Positions 46,055 to 55,062 are shown, numbered from the stretch's first letter. The stretch: DNA of 64,000 nt from Bacteroidaceae bacterium (GCA_016280445.1 JAEEGS010000038.1:33780-97779); one strand, 5' to 3'. The notes: generated by a model from the sequence alone, not told the origin. Program-made: numbers and translations.

Positions 46055-46990
46055 TCACGTGTTTATTGCCTTCACCATTCTGTCGTTCCCGAAAATGTCC
46101 TTGCGCAGTTCCACTTCCCGGTAGCCCAGTTGTTCCAGCAGCGCCACCACCTCGTGGCCGAAGCGGCGGTTCACCTCGAAGAAAAGCAGTCCGTCGGGTG
46201 CCAACAGCCCCTGACGACCTAACTCCGCAATGCGGCGGTAGAAGCGCAGCGGGTCGTTGTCGGGCACGAAGAGGGCAATGTCCGGCTCATGCTCCAGCAC
46301 ATGCGGCTCCATCTCCCGCGCCTCCTCCCGACAGATGTAAGGGGGATTGCTGATAACCACGGAGAAGGGAAGTCTCCCTGGAATACCCAGAATACCCGGA
46401 AAATCCAGAGAATCCGGAGAATCCAGAAAATCCGGAGAATCTGGGTTGCTCATCACATCCACTTGCTGAAAAGTGATGTCCACCTGTTGGCGTTGTGCGT
46501 TCTCGCGGGCGATGCCGAGCGCCTCCTCGCTGATGTCCCATGCCTCTACGTGGGTGTGGGGCAAGCATCGAGCTAAAGCGATGGCGATGCAGCCGCTCCC
46601 TGTGCCGACATCGAGGAGAGAGAGGGTCGGATGAATCGGGGTATTCTGATTATTCTGAGTACTTTGATTTCTCACCTCCTCCTCCACCCACTTCACCAAC
46701 TCCTCAGTTTCCTTCCGTGGGATGAGCACTCCGGGCGCGACTTTCAGGGTCATGCTGCAGAAGTCGGCTTCGCCGAGGACGTACTGTACGGGTTCGCCTT
46801 GTGCCACTCGCTCAGCGAGGGCGAGGAGGGTGGTGCGGTGTTCTTCCGCAGGGGGAGCGTTGGTCAGTGCGTCGGTGGGGGAGAGTCCTGCTGCTTTCTC
46901 CATGAGGAGGAGGGTGACGGCTCGTGCCTCCCCTTCTTCCATGCCGCTGTTGGTCAGCAGGGCCTTGATGTCTCTGTACACGCTGTTCAT
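46055..46990 (-). CDS. prmC: Peptide chain release factor methyltransferase PrmC
   Basis: Methylates the GGQ glutamine of release factors using SAM. The 311 residues, from 46990 (MNSVYRDIKALL), include LLDVGTGSGCIAIALA and VVISNPPYICREEAREMEPH with the NPPY motif. The open frame extends to 47260, but that part precedes the promoter and is not methyltransferase. Odd: residues about 182-204 translate a 9-base tandem array as repeating DSP/DFL/DSL triplets just before NPPY. A second 9-base array gives about residues 108-117 (NQSTQNNQNT). Both sit in loops, so activity may survive. Confidence 0.93.
   Translation of the reverse strand: MNSVYRDIKALLTNSGMEEGEARAVTLLLMEKAAGLSPTDALTNAPPAEEHRTTLLALAERVAQGEPVQYVLGEADFCSMTLKVAPGVLIPRKETEELVKWVEEEVRNQSTQNNQNTPIHPTLSLLDVGTGSGCIAIALARCLPHTHVEAWDISEEALGIARENAQRQQVDITFQQVDVMSNPDSPDFLDSPDSLDFPGILGIPGRLPFSVVISNPPYICREEAREMEPHVLEHEPDIALFVPDNDPLRFYRRIAELGRQGLLAPDGLLFFEVNRRFGHEVVALLEQLGYREVELRKDIFGNDRMVKAINT
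46378..46449. repeat. 9-base tandem array CCrGArAAT inside prmC
   Basis: Seven units of 9 bases (46378-46440) plus a degenerate eighth. Two units are exact CCGGAGAAT and the others differ at one to three bases. As a multiple of three bases, it adds whole codons. It is the same family as the intergenic array at 52935-53006. Confidence 0.85.
46642..46668. repeat. 9-base tandem repeat TATTCTGAT inside prmC
   Basis: TATTCTGAT, TATTCTGAG, TACTTTGAT end to end, read on the minus strand as a Gln/Asn-rich loop of PrmC. Confidence 0.65.
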
Positions 46991-46994
46991 GGTG

Positions 46995-47002
46995 CAAAGA
47001 TA
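46995..47002 (-). promoter_or_regulatory. -7 box TATCTTTG very close to the prmC start
   Basis: An exact TAnnTTTG ending only 4 bases before the prmC ATG, so the message may be leaderless. No good -33. Confidence 0.45.
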
Positions 47003-47165
47003 CAAAATTTTTGTAAAAACATCGCCCTGCAGGCAGATTAAACGAATGGAACGGACTTCCTCTTTCTGTGTTTTCCGTGATTTCTGTGTGAGGTATAAAT
47101 AAAAGATGAAAAAAGCAGCGGACCCCGTGTGGAGCCCGCCGCCGTATTGATGTGTGGGGTCGAGA

Positions 47166-50100
47166 TTACTTGATAGCCTGACCAGCCACGTTGAACTTCT
47201 TACCGTTCTTGTAGATAACGATTTGACCCTTCTCGAAGATCTTGCCGAACTTCTTAGCACCAGCCTTCACGCCGTCGATGCCAACCAATTCGTCCATGCC
47301 ACCTTCGTCATCACTAGGTTCGAAAGCACTTTTAGTACCGAAGTATTGGAGGTTGAAGTTATCGCACATGAACCAGCGGAATGGCATTGTACCCTTAGTC
47401 TGGAAGCCGATTGTTACGGTTTCGTTTTCTCCAACTTTGAAGATAACCATGTATTCATTGGCCTCAGTTGCACTACCAATATTAGGTTCAACTGGAACAG
47501 AAGCAACACCATTGGCAGTGTTAGCATAGAGGTATGCACGACCTTCTGCTGGATTTTCTCCGTACCAGAGGTCAACGTCACTCTGTACATCGTTAGAAGC
47601 GTTGGCAGCCATTGCAGAGAGACAGTATGTACCTTCTGGGAGGCCTGTGATTTCCTGAGCACACAAGAAATTGAGGTCAGCACCTACAGTACCAGACCAT
47701 GCTTCGAGAGAGCGGCCGTCGATACCACCACCGTCCTTTACAGGACCGTTACCCTTGGCTTTCCAGAATTCCCAACCTGGGAAAGCACCATTCTCAATAG
47801 TTTCGAAGTTCCAGTTCTGGATGAAGAGTTCAGTGCAGTCCACTGGGTTGTCGTCGTCAGCAGTAGCCATCTCAGCCATCTTCTCCTCTCTGTCGAGTTC
47901 TGCAATCTTAGCGTTGATAGCCTCGGTAGCAGCATTCATTTCGGCGATGAGGTCCTTGATAGCGTCAGTAGTGGGCAGAGACTGCCATGCGTCGATTTTT
48001 GGAGAGAGATTGCTCTCGTAGTCGCTGTACTCTTCAGTCTCTGTACCTCCATTGTATTCAGACAGTGTTTCAGCAGCAGTTTCCAAAGCCTCTCTTGCAG
48101 TGGCGAAGTCTTCACCAACTACGATGTTTGCGTTACCGTCGGAGAGAGCAGCAACCACTTCCTGCAGAGCATTCCAAAGGTCGTCAGGAGAAGTGTTTCC
48201 TTCGTTCATGCCCTTAGTCTTGGACAAAGTTTCCTTAGCAGCGTTCTTATATCCTGTGGTGAGGGCAGCATCGTTATCAGTGATGAATTGATCAAGTTCT
48301 TCCCACTTGTCAGCCAGCACTGAAGAACAAGCAACTGGATCCTTGCCCATGAATGTGAGCTTGAAGCCTGCAAAGAGGAACCATTCGATGCTCTTACCAT
48401 GAGTGGTGATACCAACTGTCATTGGTTCATCGTCGCCTACGAGACCGTAAGTGGTTACCTGATAGCGGCCTGCATTGAAAGCGTAGGAAGCACCAATCAT
48501 ACCGTTAGGAATCACAGCTGTGAGACCAGTTTCGCCGTTAGGAAGTTCACGAGAGATGGTGACGTCGGCATTGTTAGCCCACTGGAAGTTTGACCACCAG
48601 CCACCGTCAGCAGAATTCTTGGCAGTGAGGTAGCAGTTCTCGCCATCCACAGCCTTTACATGATCTTCTGGCAATTCATCTCCTTGGAACACAAGGTTCT
48701 CTACAGTGAGAAGGTTTGGAACGCGGCTTTCAAACTTGTTCATGTAGAGCCAGCAGTTCACTTCTTCTTTACCAGTAAGGTTGTCGTTGCCTGTTGGGCG
48801 AACGAATGCGTTGGTTTCAATCTTGTAGAGACCTGCAGGTGCACCTTCCACTGTCTGATAGAAGTCAACAGGAGTACCGAAGGTTTCTACACACATCTTC
48901 TGGTTGAGACCACCCACGTTGTTATTAGTGGTAGTAGTCCAGCCGTCCAGGTTATATACAGCGCTTTGTGACCATTTGCCAGTCTCTGCGTCATACTTCG
49001 AGTTCTGAGAACCGAATCCAGGGTTCTTGAGCAGAGAAGTCATGTCGTCGCCTGGCTGGGCACTGTTAGCCAAAACATTTGCCCAAAGTTCGTCAACGGT
49101 AGCGATGTACGTGTTCACTTCCTCCAGAGAAGCGAATGGATACTTCAAAGCTGGGTCATCGTTATACTGGCTGACGATAGCACCAGCAGCAGGTGTTGGA
49201 TAGCCTTCCAGACCTGGATCTTCCTCTTCAGTCTCGAGGAATTCACCGAAGTCATCAACCAGTGGACCACTCATACCATTGAGTGTGGCCTCCTGATAAG
49301 TGTTAAACCAAGAGTCGAATTTAGAATAGAAAGTTTCGTGAGCCTTCACGTTCTCTTCGAGAGCAGCCTTGGCCTCGTCTGCAGCAGCGGCAGCAGTCTT
49401 GATGTCCTCTACAGCAGCAGCGTCGAATGCGTCAACAGCGTCGTTGTAATCCTGGATAACGGTTGGGTTGGCAGCCACGTTTGCTGGGTCAACCTTCTCG
49501 AAGTTGTAGATAGCCTTGGCAAGTTTAGCAGCGTTCTCCTCTACGTCCTTGTTACCGTAGTACTTCAAAGAAACGTTCTTGAATGCCAACCAGTTGAAGT
49601 TAGGTTGAGTGAACTCGAAACCGAATTCGATGTCACCAGCCTCTTTCACGATGGCGATGATGTTGAAGTAGTGAGGATTCCAAAGGAGGAACTTCGTGTC
49701 GTTAATCTTAGTCATAGGAGTCTCTTCCTGCATGTTGATGCGAGTCTCGCCGAAGAACATCTCGGCGCCCTTGAACTCATCGATAGCACCAGACTCGCTG
49801 TAGAGACGTGCGTCGATAGTGAGTTTGTAAAGACCAGGAGTTGCATTTTCGAGAGTCTGAGTAATCTTCATGTCAGAGAGGAGGCCACCGCCTGATGTCC
49901 AAGTCTCACGGAATGGATTGGTCATGTCGGTACCATCATCAGGTGCCTCGCCAGACCATGTGTTCCAAGTCTCAGAACCAACGTTTCCAGAGCCTGTGAA
50001 GGTACGTACCCATGGGCGGTATGATGCCTGGTTAGAACCGATAGACTCGCTGAGGTCGAATGGCTCGTCGAATGTAGCCAAAGTAGCGAGGTAGTCGTTG

Positions 50101-50846
50101 ATGATGTCACCCACCTGTGCTTGAGCAGCAGCGAGTTCTTCAGTTGTAGATGTTGTAGTGTTGTAAACAGCCTCTTGAGCAGAGAAGTCAAGACTTGGGT
50201 ACTTCTCCTTGGCTGCATCCAACGTGTTCTTCAGATTGAAAGCAGCGTTGTATAAAGTAATTTCCTCACCCTTATCATCCTCGTAACTGTCTACTGGAAT
50301 GAACACCCATGTGTTGGCCTGTGTGCCAGAGAGTTTGTCGCCAGCATCGGAAGAGCCGAGCATGAAACAACGAGTGTTGCCTGCCACACCGTCCACGAGA
50401 CCAGAAATACCGAAAGTGCTTCCTGATACGTGATCATTGCTTATGGTGTACACGTTGCTGTCTTCAGCCTTGCTCAATTTCCACTCTTCAGTGCCAGGAT
50501 AGCCTCCATCGTTGAGCTTTCCGTCAATCCACATGCCGTCCCATGAGTTACAAGACATGTAGCGCCAGCCCATGTTGTCGCGCTGTGCGTACACACTGAT
50601 TCGGTAGAAACCTGCTTCTGCTGCCTCTTCAATGATCACCGTGTCAGCGGCAGTCGTTAAGATAGAAGCACGGGTCTCCCAATCGTTGGCTCCTTTGAGG
50701 AAGCCACCAGCCCCAAGGTTGTAAAGGAAGTATTTTTCGCCAACAACCACCTCTTCACCATCAGCTGCGGTGATAGGAGAAGTCCATTGCGCGAAAGATG
50801 CCACGCTTACCAACAAAGAAGCCAAGAAAAGTAATCCTTTCTTCAT
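47166..50846 (-). CDS. Very large secreted multi-domain protein, unknown function
   Basis: A 1226-residue exported protein. Signal peptide MKKGLLFLASLLVSVASFAQ. At least three beta-sandwich, jelly-roll-like modules share a core such as ATPGLYKLTIDARLY (about 350), APAGLYKIETNAFVRP and LPEGTYCLSAMAANAS (about 1085). They are linked by Ala/Glu-rich helical segments (VEDIKTAAAAADEAKAALEENVKAHET) that resemble sugar-binding FIVAR-type spacers. The C-terminus IFEKGQIVIYKNGKKFNVAGQAIK looks like a conserved surface-attachment tail. No catalytic motif was found. It is likely a surface adhesin or carbohydrate-binding protein. It has a strong promoter and a leader of about 160 bases. Confidence 0.75.
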   Translation of the reverse strand: MKKGLLFLASLLVSVASFAQWTSPITAADGEEVVVGEKYFLYNLGAGGFLKGANDWETRASILTTAADTVIIEEAAEAGFYRISVYAQRDNMGWRYMSCNSWDGMWIDGKLNDGGYPGTEEWKLSKAEDSNVYTISNDHVSGSTFGISGLVDGVAGNTRCFMLGSSDAGDKLSGTQANTWVFIPVDSYEDDKGEEITLYNAAFNLKNTLDAAKEKYPSLDFSAQEAVYNTTTSTTEELAAAQAQVGDIINDYLATLATFDEPFDLSESIGSNQASYRPWVRTFTGSGNVGSETWNTWSGEAPDDGTDMTNPFRETWTSGGGLLSDMKITQTLENATPGLYKLTIDARLYSESGAIDEFKGAEMFFGETRINMQEETPMTKINDTKFLLWNPHYFNIIAIVKEAGDIEFGFEFTQPNFNWLAFKNVSLKYYGNKDVEENAAKLAKAIYNFEKVDPANVAANPTVIQDYNDAVDAFDAAAVEDIKTAAAAADEAKAALEENVKAHETFYSKFDSWFNTYQEATLNGMSGPLVDDFGEFLETEEEDPGLEGYPTPAAGAIVSQYNDDPALKYPFASLEEVNTYIATVDELWANVLANSAQPGDDMTSLLKNPGFGSQNSKYDAETGKWSQSAVYNLDGWTTTTNNNVGGLNQKMCVETFGTPVDFYQTVEGAPAGLYKIETNAFVRPTGNDNLTGKEEVNCWLYMNKFESRVPNLLTVENLVFQGDELPEDHVKAVDGENCYLTAKNSADGGWWSNFQWANNADVTISRELPNGETGLTAVIPNGMIGASYAFNAGRYQVTTYGLVGDDEPMTVGITTHGKSIEWFLFAGFKLTFMGKDPVACSSVLADKWEELDQFITDNDAALTTGYKNAAKETLSKTKGMNEGNTSPDDLWNALQEVVAALSDGNANIVVGEDFATAREALETAAETLSEYNGGTETEEYSDYESNLSPKIDAWQSLPTTDAIKDLIAEMNAATEAINAKIAELDREEKMAEMATADDDNPVDCTELFIQNWNFETIENGAFPGWEFWKAKGNGPVKDGGGIDGRSLEAWSGTVGADLNFLCAQEITGLPEGTYCLSAMAANASNDVQSDVDLWYGENPAEGRAYLYANTANGVASVPVEPNIGSATEANEYMVIFKVGENETVTIGFQTKGTMPFRWFMCDNFNLQYFGTKSAFEPSDDEGGMDELVGIDGVKAGAKKFGKIFEKGQIVIYKNGKKFNVAGQAIK

Positions 50847-51014
50847 AATGAGTTAGTAATTAAAGATTAGTTAAACAATAAAGTTATTTATAAAGTTTGT
50901 TTGTAAAGTTTCTGGTAGGGTTTCTTCTTTGCCTTCCTTGTGGGTCGGCGAGGTGTAAACTAATAGACCGACAATCTCTTGCCCTTTTTGTAGCGGTTTC
51001 GTAGTTTTCGGGGG

Positions 51015-51045
51015 CAAATTTAAGGAAGTGGAACATCATGGCAAA
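51015..51045 (-). promoter_or_regulatory. Promoter of the 1226-residue secreted protein
   Basis: On the minus strand TTTG (51042-51045), exactly 19 bases, TAAATTTG (51015-51022). The start codon is about 160 bases downstream, leaving a long leader with a possible GTCGG/CCGAC hairpin at about 50945-50975. Confidence 0.75.
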
Positions 51046-51163
51046 ATTTTTTAACATAAAAATGCACGAAAAAGTAAAAAAGTAGGAAATAGGGAAGGGA
51101 AAAGGGGCTATAAAGGAAACGGAACTCTCAATTAATAGGCACTGGGGAAATGAATCAATTGGG

Positions 51164-51201
51164 AACGGAAGCGTCAATTGAGTGGCAACGACGCTTCCGT
51201 T
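51164..51201. terminator. Hairpin terminator after the SulP gene
   Basis: AACGGAAGCGTC (51164-51175) and GACGCTTCCGTT (51190-51201) form a 12-bp stem. T-runs are short (3-4) on either side. It lies in the 393-base gap before the SulP stop; the rest of that gap is the secreted-protein leader and promoter. Confidence 0.65.
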
Positions 51202-51239
51202 TTGAGCATAACTTTGTTGTTTTCTTCTGTTGAGTTCTG

Positions 51240-52919
51240 TTATTCCCGTGCACGTTCCAGTGCCACGTTGATGTTCGGGCAGATGTTGTCGGGACCGACG
51301 AGTTCGTTGAAGCCGTTCTTGGTGAGCACTCCGTGTACATAGTCGTTCACGCCGGAGAGGATGACCTTGATGCCTTCCTTCTTCGACATCTCGATGAGGT
51401 TGGTGAGGTTGTGCATGCCGGTGGAGTCGATGAATGGCACACGGCGCATGCGGATGATGCGCACTTTGGGACGTCTCTTCATGCGCACCATCACCTCCTC
51501 GAACTTGTTGGCAATGCCGAAGAAGTAAGGGCCGTTGATTTCGTACACCTCCACGTGCTCGGGGATGGTGAGGTGCTCGATGTTGGGGTTCTCGGCCAGG
51601 TCGGTCTCGTTGGTCGGGTCGATGTCGTCGGCATCGGTGAGCACGCTGACCTGCGTAGTCTCGGCCATTCGGCGCATGCAGAGAAGGCAGGCGAGCATGA
51701 GGCCCACTTCGATGGCGATGGTGAGGTCGAAGATGACGGTGAGGCCGAAGGTGAGCCAGAGGACGAAGATGTCGCTCTTGGGGTTGTGCATCATCTCACG
51801 GATGGTGCGCCAGCCGCTCATGTTGTAACTGACCACCACGAGCACACCTGCGAGGCAGGCCATCGGGATGTACTTGGCATAGGGCATCAGGAAGAAGTAA
51901 ATGAGGAGCAGCACGACGGCATGGATGATGCCGGCAATGGGGGTCTTGCCGCCGTTGTTGATGTTGGTCATCGTGCGGGCGATGGCGCCTGTGGCGGGTA
52001 TGCCTCCGAAGATGGGGCTAAGCACGTTGGCGACTCCCTGCCCGATGAGTTCCTGGTTGGAGTCGTGCTTATGGCCGATGATACCGTCGGCCACGGTGGC
52101 GGAGAGGAGGCTCTCGATGGCACCCAGCACCGCGATGGTGATGGCGGGGGAGAGCAGCCCCTTGATGTTGTCCCAGTTGAGGACAGGAATGTCGGCTTCG
52201 GGCACGGAGGGGTTAATCTCGAAGCGGTCGCCGATGGTGTCGACATGGATGCCGAAGTAGTTGGTCATGATGATGCCTGCTACGGTCATCACGATGATGG
52301 CAACGAGCGACCCGGGCACTTTCTTGCTGAGCAAGGGGGTGCAGGCGATGATGACGACGGAGAGGATGCCGACACATGCGGTGGCGAGATCGGCGGTGGA
52401 GAAGTTCTGGATGTAGCAGATCCATTTTTCGATGAAATCGGCAGGAACGGAGCCTTCGATGCGGAGACCCAGCAGGTCCTTCACCTGGGTGGAGAAGATG
52501 GTCAGGGCGATACCGCTGGTGAAACCTACGATGATGGGGTAGGGTATGTAGCGGATGATGGTGCCGAGCCGCAAGACGCCGAGGAGGATGAGGAACAATC
52601 CTGCCAAAACGGTGGCGATGGCGAGTCCCGTGAGCCCGTACTGCTGGATGATGCCATAGATGATGACGATGAATGCACCGGTGGGGCCACCTATCTGCAC
52701 GCGGCTGCCACCAAACGCGCTGATGGCAAAGCCGGCGATGATGGCGGTGAGGATTCCTTTCTCGGGCGACACGCCAGAGGCGATGCCGAAGGCGATGGCG
52801 AGCGGGAGGGCGACAATGCCCACGATGATGCCGGCCATGAGGTCGGCCGTGAATTTCTGCTTGTTGTAACCCTTGAGTGTCTGCAACAACTCAGGTTTGG
52901 AAGGACGAAACTTTTTCAT
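51240..52919 (-). CDS. SulP family inorganic anion transporter
   Basis: A 559-residue SLC26/SulP transporter for sulphate, bicarbonate or similar anions. A membrane part of about 10-14 helices occupies residues 1-400; GGSRVQIGGPTGAFIVIIYGII is the conserved substrate-gate region, and QELIGQGVANVLSPIFGGIPATGAIART is the SulP signature. A cytoplasmic STAS domain covers about 430-559, with the conserved RMRRVPFIDSTGMHNL. The specific anion is not readable. No accessory carbonic anhydrase is beside it. Confidence 0.92.
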   Translation of the reverse strand: MKKFRPSKPELLQTLKGYNKQKFTADLMAGIIVGIVALPLAIAFGIASGVSPEKGILTAIIAGFAISAFGGSRVQIGGPTGAFIVIIYGIIQQYGLTGLAIATVLAGLFLILLGVLRLGTIIRYIPYPIIVGFTSGIALTIFSTQVKDLLGLRIEGSVPADFIEKWICYIQNFSTADLATACVGILSVVIIACTPLLSKKVPGSLVAIIVMTVAGIIMTNYFGIHVDTIGDRFEINPSVPEADIPVLNWDNIKGLLSPAITIAVLGAIESLLSATVADGIIGHKHDSNQELIGQGVANVLSPIFGGIPATGAIARTMTNINNGGKTPIAGIIHAVVLLLIYFFLMPYAKYIPMACLAGVLVVVSYNMSGWRTIREMMHNPKSDIFVLWLTFGLTVIFDLTIAIEVGLMLACLLCMRRMAETTQVSVLTDADDIDPTNETDLAENPNIEHLTIPEHVEVYEINGPYFFGIANKFEEVMVRMKRRPKVRIIRMRRVPFIDSTGMHNLTNLIEMSKKEGIKVILSGVNDYVHGVLTKNGFNELVGPDNICPNINVALERARE

Positions 52920-52934
52920 TGTTTTTTTGTTTTG

Positions 52935-53006
52935 TCGGAATGTCCGGATATCCCGGAATTTCCGGAAGATCTGGATAATCCGGAGAATCCGGAATTCCCG
53001 GAGATT
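52935..53006. repeat. 9-base tandem array CCGGAnAnT, eight units
   Basis: Units are TCGGAATGT, CCGGATATC, CCGGAATTT, CCGGAAGAT, CTGGATAAT, CCGGAGAAT, CCGGAATTC and CCGGAGATT. The last unit runs into the glycosyltransferase stop codon. It fills nearly the whole gap between the SulP start and that gene. Confidence 0.85.
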
Positions 53007-53805
53007 ATCTCTTGATGATGGCTCTGAAGATGAACCAGATGTGCTGTGAGATGGTGGGAAGGAGCCCGTAGTGCTTGGCCATGATGCGGAAGCGCTCGCG
53101 GAGGGAGGCTTTATGGTTGGCGGTGGTCATGCCTTCGCTGAGGTAGTCGGCGAGTGGCTCCTTTATATATATATTGTGTAAGCCGCGCCGCTCGGCTTCT
53201 TTCAGGCAGCGGATGCACCAGTCGAAGTCGGCGGAGAAGCGGTAGGTGGTGTCGTAGGGGAGGGCAATGGAACGATGGATGTAGAAGGCCTGATGGCAGA
53301 CGAGCATGCCTTGGCGGAAAGAACGCCAGGTGAGGTGCTCGGGTGGGGTGAGTCGCCGGTTGCGGAGGAAGGTGCCGTCGGGAGCGACGATATGGGTGTC
53401 GCCGTAGAGGACGGCGGGAAGCCCCCCTCCTGTCCCCCCAAGGGGGGAAGAGTTGCCATCCGGACGGGTCATCCCCCTCTGGGGGGACAGGAGGGGGGCT
53501 GCAATATGTGCCAATGTTTCGTTGCTGTGGAGGGTGTCGCCTGCGTTGAGGAAGCAGAGATAGTCGCCCGTGGCGAGGCGAAGCCCCTTGTTCATGGCGT
53601 CGTAGAGGCCGTTGTCAGGCTCGGAGATGAGCGTGAGGGGTGCTTGCGCCTGGTGTTCTTTGACGATTTCCACCGTTCGGTCGGTGGAGGCACCGTCGAT
53701 GATGAGGTGCTCCACGTGGGGATAGGTCTGCCGAGCCACACTGTCGAGAGTACGGGCAATGGTGGCTTCAGCGTTATAGGTGACTGTTATGATGGAGAAC
53801 TTCAT
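53005..53805 (-). CDS. Glycosyltransferase family 2 with an in-frame palindromic insertion
   Basis: A 266-residue GT-A transferase. FSIITVTYNAEATIARTLDSV and LIIDGASTDRTVEIV are the nucleotide-binding start; GLYDAMNKGLRLATGDYLCFLNAGD contains the DxD-like region. The C-terminal part has TYRFSADFDWCIRCL. Residues about 102-129, including GMTRPDGNSSPLGGTGGGL, come from an 81-base palindromic element at 53420-53500 and lie between the LNAGD strand and YGDTHIVAPDG. The start at 53805 (MKFSIITV) overlaps the upstream glycosyltransferase gene by 32 bases. Confidence 0.9.
   Translation of the reverse strand: MKFSIITVTYNAEATIARTLDSVARQTYPHVEHLIIDGASTDRTVEIVKEHQAQAPLTLISEPDNGLYDAMNKGLRLATGDYLCFLNAGDTLHSNETLAHIAAPLLSPQRGMTRPDGNSSPLGGTGGGLPAVLYGDTHIVAPDGTFLRNRRLTPPEHLTWRSFRQGMLVCHQAFYIHRSIALPYDTTYRFSADFDWCIRCLKEAERRGLHNIYIKEPLADYLSEGMTTANHKASLRERFRIMAKHYGLLPTISQHIWFIFRAIIKR
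53420..53500. repeat. 81-base palindromic element, perfect 20-base terminal inverted repeat
   Basis: The first 20 bases (AGCCCCCCTCCTGTCCCCCC) are the exact reverse complement of 53481-53500. Inside are two further palindromes (CCCCCCAAGGGGGG; CCCCCTCTGGGGG) and the core reading, on the minus strand, GTCCGGATGGCAACTC. It is translated in frame as part of the glycosyltransferase. Confidence 0.92.
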
Positions 53806-55036
53806 ACACATTTATATATTTATGGGCGACGGCGCTTTCGCTGTAGGTGGTCATCACCTTGTTGCGGGCAAGGCGGGTGAGGGTGTCGCGGTCAGCGTGC
53901 AGAGTCCATGCGATGCCGTCGGCAAAGTCTTGGGAGTCGCGGTAGCGGGCCACATAGCCGTTGGCCTGGTGGTCTATCATCTCGGGGATGCCGCCGATGC
54001 GGAATCCGACACAGGGGGTTCCGCAGGCGAGGGCTTCCATGATGGTGTTGGGAAGGTTGTCCTGCAGGGACGGCGTGACGTAGAGGTCGACAGCGTTGTA
54101 GAGTTGCACCATCTTCTCAGGGTTGCTGACGTAGGAGATGGGATGGATGTCGGTATCGACGAGGTGCCGCACTTTCTCTGCATCTTTCCCGACCACCACG
54201 ATGCCGAGGCGTTGGGCGATGTCGGGATGTTGCAAGTTGATGATGCGGATGGCTTCGGCCAGCAAGGGGAAGCCTTTGCGCTTGTCGGTGATGCGCTGAC
54301 TGGTGAAGAGGAGGAGGTGTTTGTCGAGCGGCAAGCCGAACTGCTTCCTTGCCTGCTTTTTGTCGAGCGGCTGGAAGAAGTCTGTGTCGATGGGGTTGGG
54401 AATGCTGAGGACGGGATGCCCCTGTGTGAGAAGGGATGTCCGTGCGAGGTCGGCCATCCATTGGCTGCATCCGACAAAGGTGATGGGTGCGTCGCGGTAG
54501 ATGCGCTGCTTTTGCTGGAAGACCTTCCGGGCAATGTCGATAAAAGAGCCGCCACCGATGGCGGGACACTGCTGGCAGAGGGTGCGGTAGCGGGTGCAGT
54601 CGTCGGCATAGTGGCAGATGCCCGTGAAGTACCAGGTGTCGTGCATGGTGATGACGACGGGCTTGCCGGCATGGAACACCTTGTTGATGTCGGCCAAGGA
54701 GAGGAAACTCTGGTTGACCCAGTGGAGGTGGATGATGTCGGCCCGCTGGAACTCGCGGTGTTGTGTCACGTCGGTGCCAGTGTTGGCAATGTCGACGGTG
54801 AAAAGGTTTTTGCGGCTGAAGCGGTTGGTGAGGAAGATGCAGAGCCGTTCCCAAAGGAACTTGACAGGCTGAATCCAACTGCGTTCCACAGAGTGGACGG
54901 TGATGTGGTCGGTTTGCTTGTCGCGGACGAGCATCTTGGCGCTCACGCCGTTCTTCTTGAGCGCCTCCATCAGACGGTTGGCAGCAATGGCCGCACCCCC
55001 GATGCGCTCGGATGTATTAATGATGAGTACTCGCAT
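53774..55036 (-). CDS. Glycosyltransferase family 1 (GT4)
   Basis: A 420-residue GT-B retaining transferase. It begins MRVLIINTSERIGGAAIAANRLMEAL and has the sugar-nucleotide half with LFTSQRITDKRKGFPLLAEAI, GKDAEKVRHL and the GT4 signature ITPSLQDNLPNTIMEALACGTPCVGFRIGGIPEMI (EX7E-type). The start at 55036 has a TACCTTTG box 19 bases upstream. It overlaps the GT2 gene, so the two are co-expressed and probably add successive sugars to one surface glycan. Confidence 0.93.
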   Translation of the reverse strand: MRVLIINTSERIGGAAIAANRLMEALKKNGVSAKMLVRDKQTDHITVHSVERSWIQPVKFLWERLCIFLTNRFSRKNLFTVDIANTGTDVTQHREFQRADIIHLHWVNQSFLSLADINKVFHAGKPVVITMHDTWYFTGICHYADDCTRYRTLCQQCPAIGGGSFIDIARKVFQQKQRIYRDAPITFVGCSQWMADLARTSLLTQGHPVLSIPNPIDTDFFQPLDKKQARKQFGLPLDKHLLLFTSQRITDKRKGFPLLAEAIRIINLQHPDIAQRLGIVVVGKDAEKVRHLVDTDIHPISYVSNPEKMVQLYNAVDLYVTPSLQDNLPNTIMEALACGTPCVGFRIGGIPEMIDHQANGYVARYRDSQDFADGIAWTLHADRDTLTRLARNKVMTTYSESAVAHKYINVYEVLHHNSHL

Positions 55037-55054
55037 GTGTTTGAAAATCGGGTG

Positions 55055-55062
55055 CAAAGGTA
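55055..55062 (-). promoter_or_regulatory. -7 box TACCTTTG for the glycosyltransferase pair
   Basis: An exact box 19 bases before the start. Its -33 region falls in the GAAGAATT repeat array. Confidence 0.6.

Noticed and set aside
46991..47260. N-terminal extension of prmC
   Set aside because: It precedes a -7 box and the canonical PrmC start, and its residues are low-complexity.
51333..53015. 560-codon plus-strand open frame opposite sulP
   Set aside because: It is the antisense shadow of a well-supported SulP transporter. The composition is low-complexity (Asp, Gly, Glu, His, Val), with no domain.
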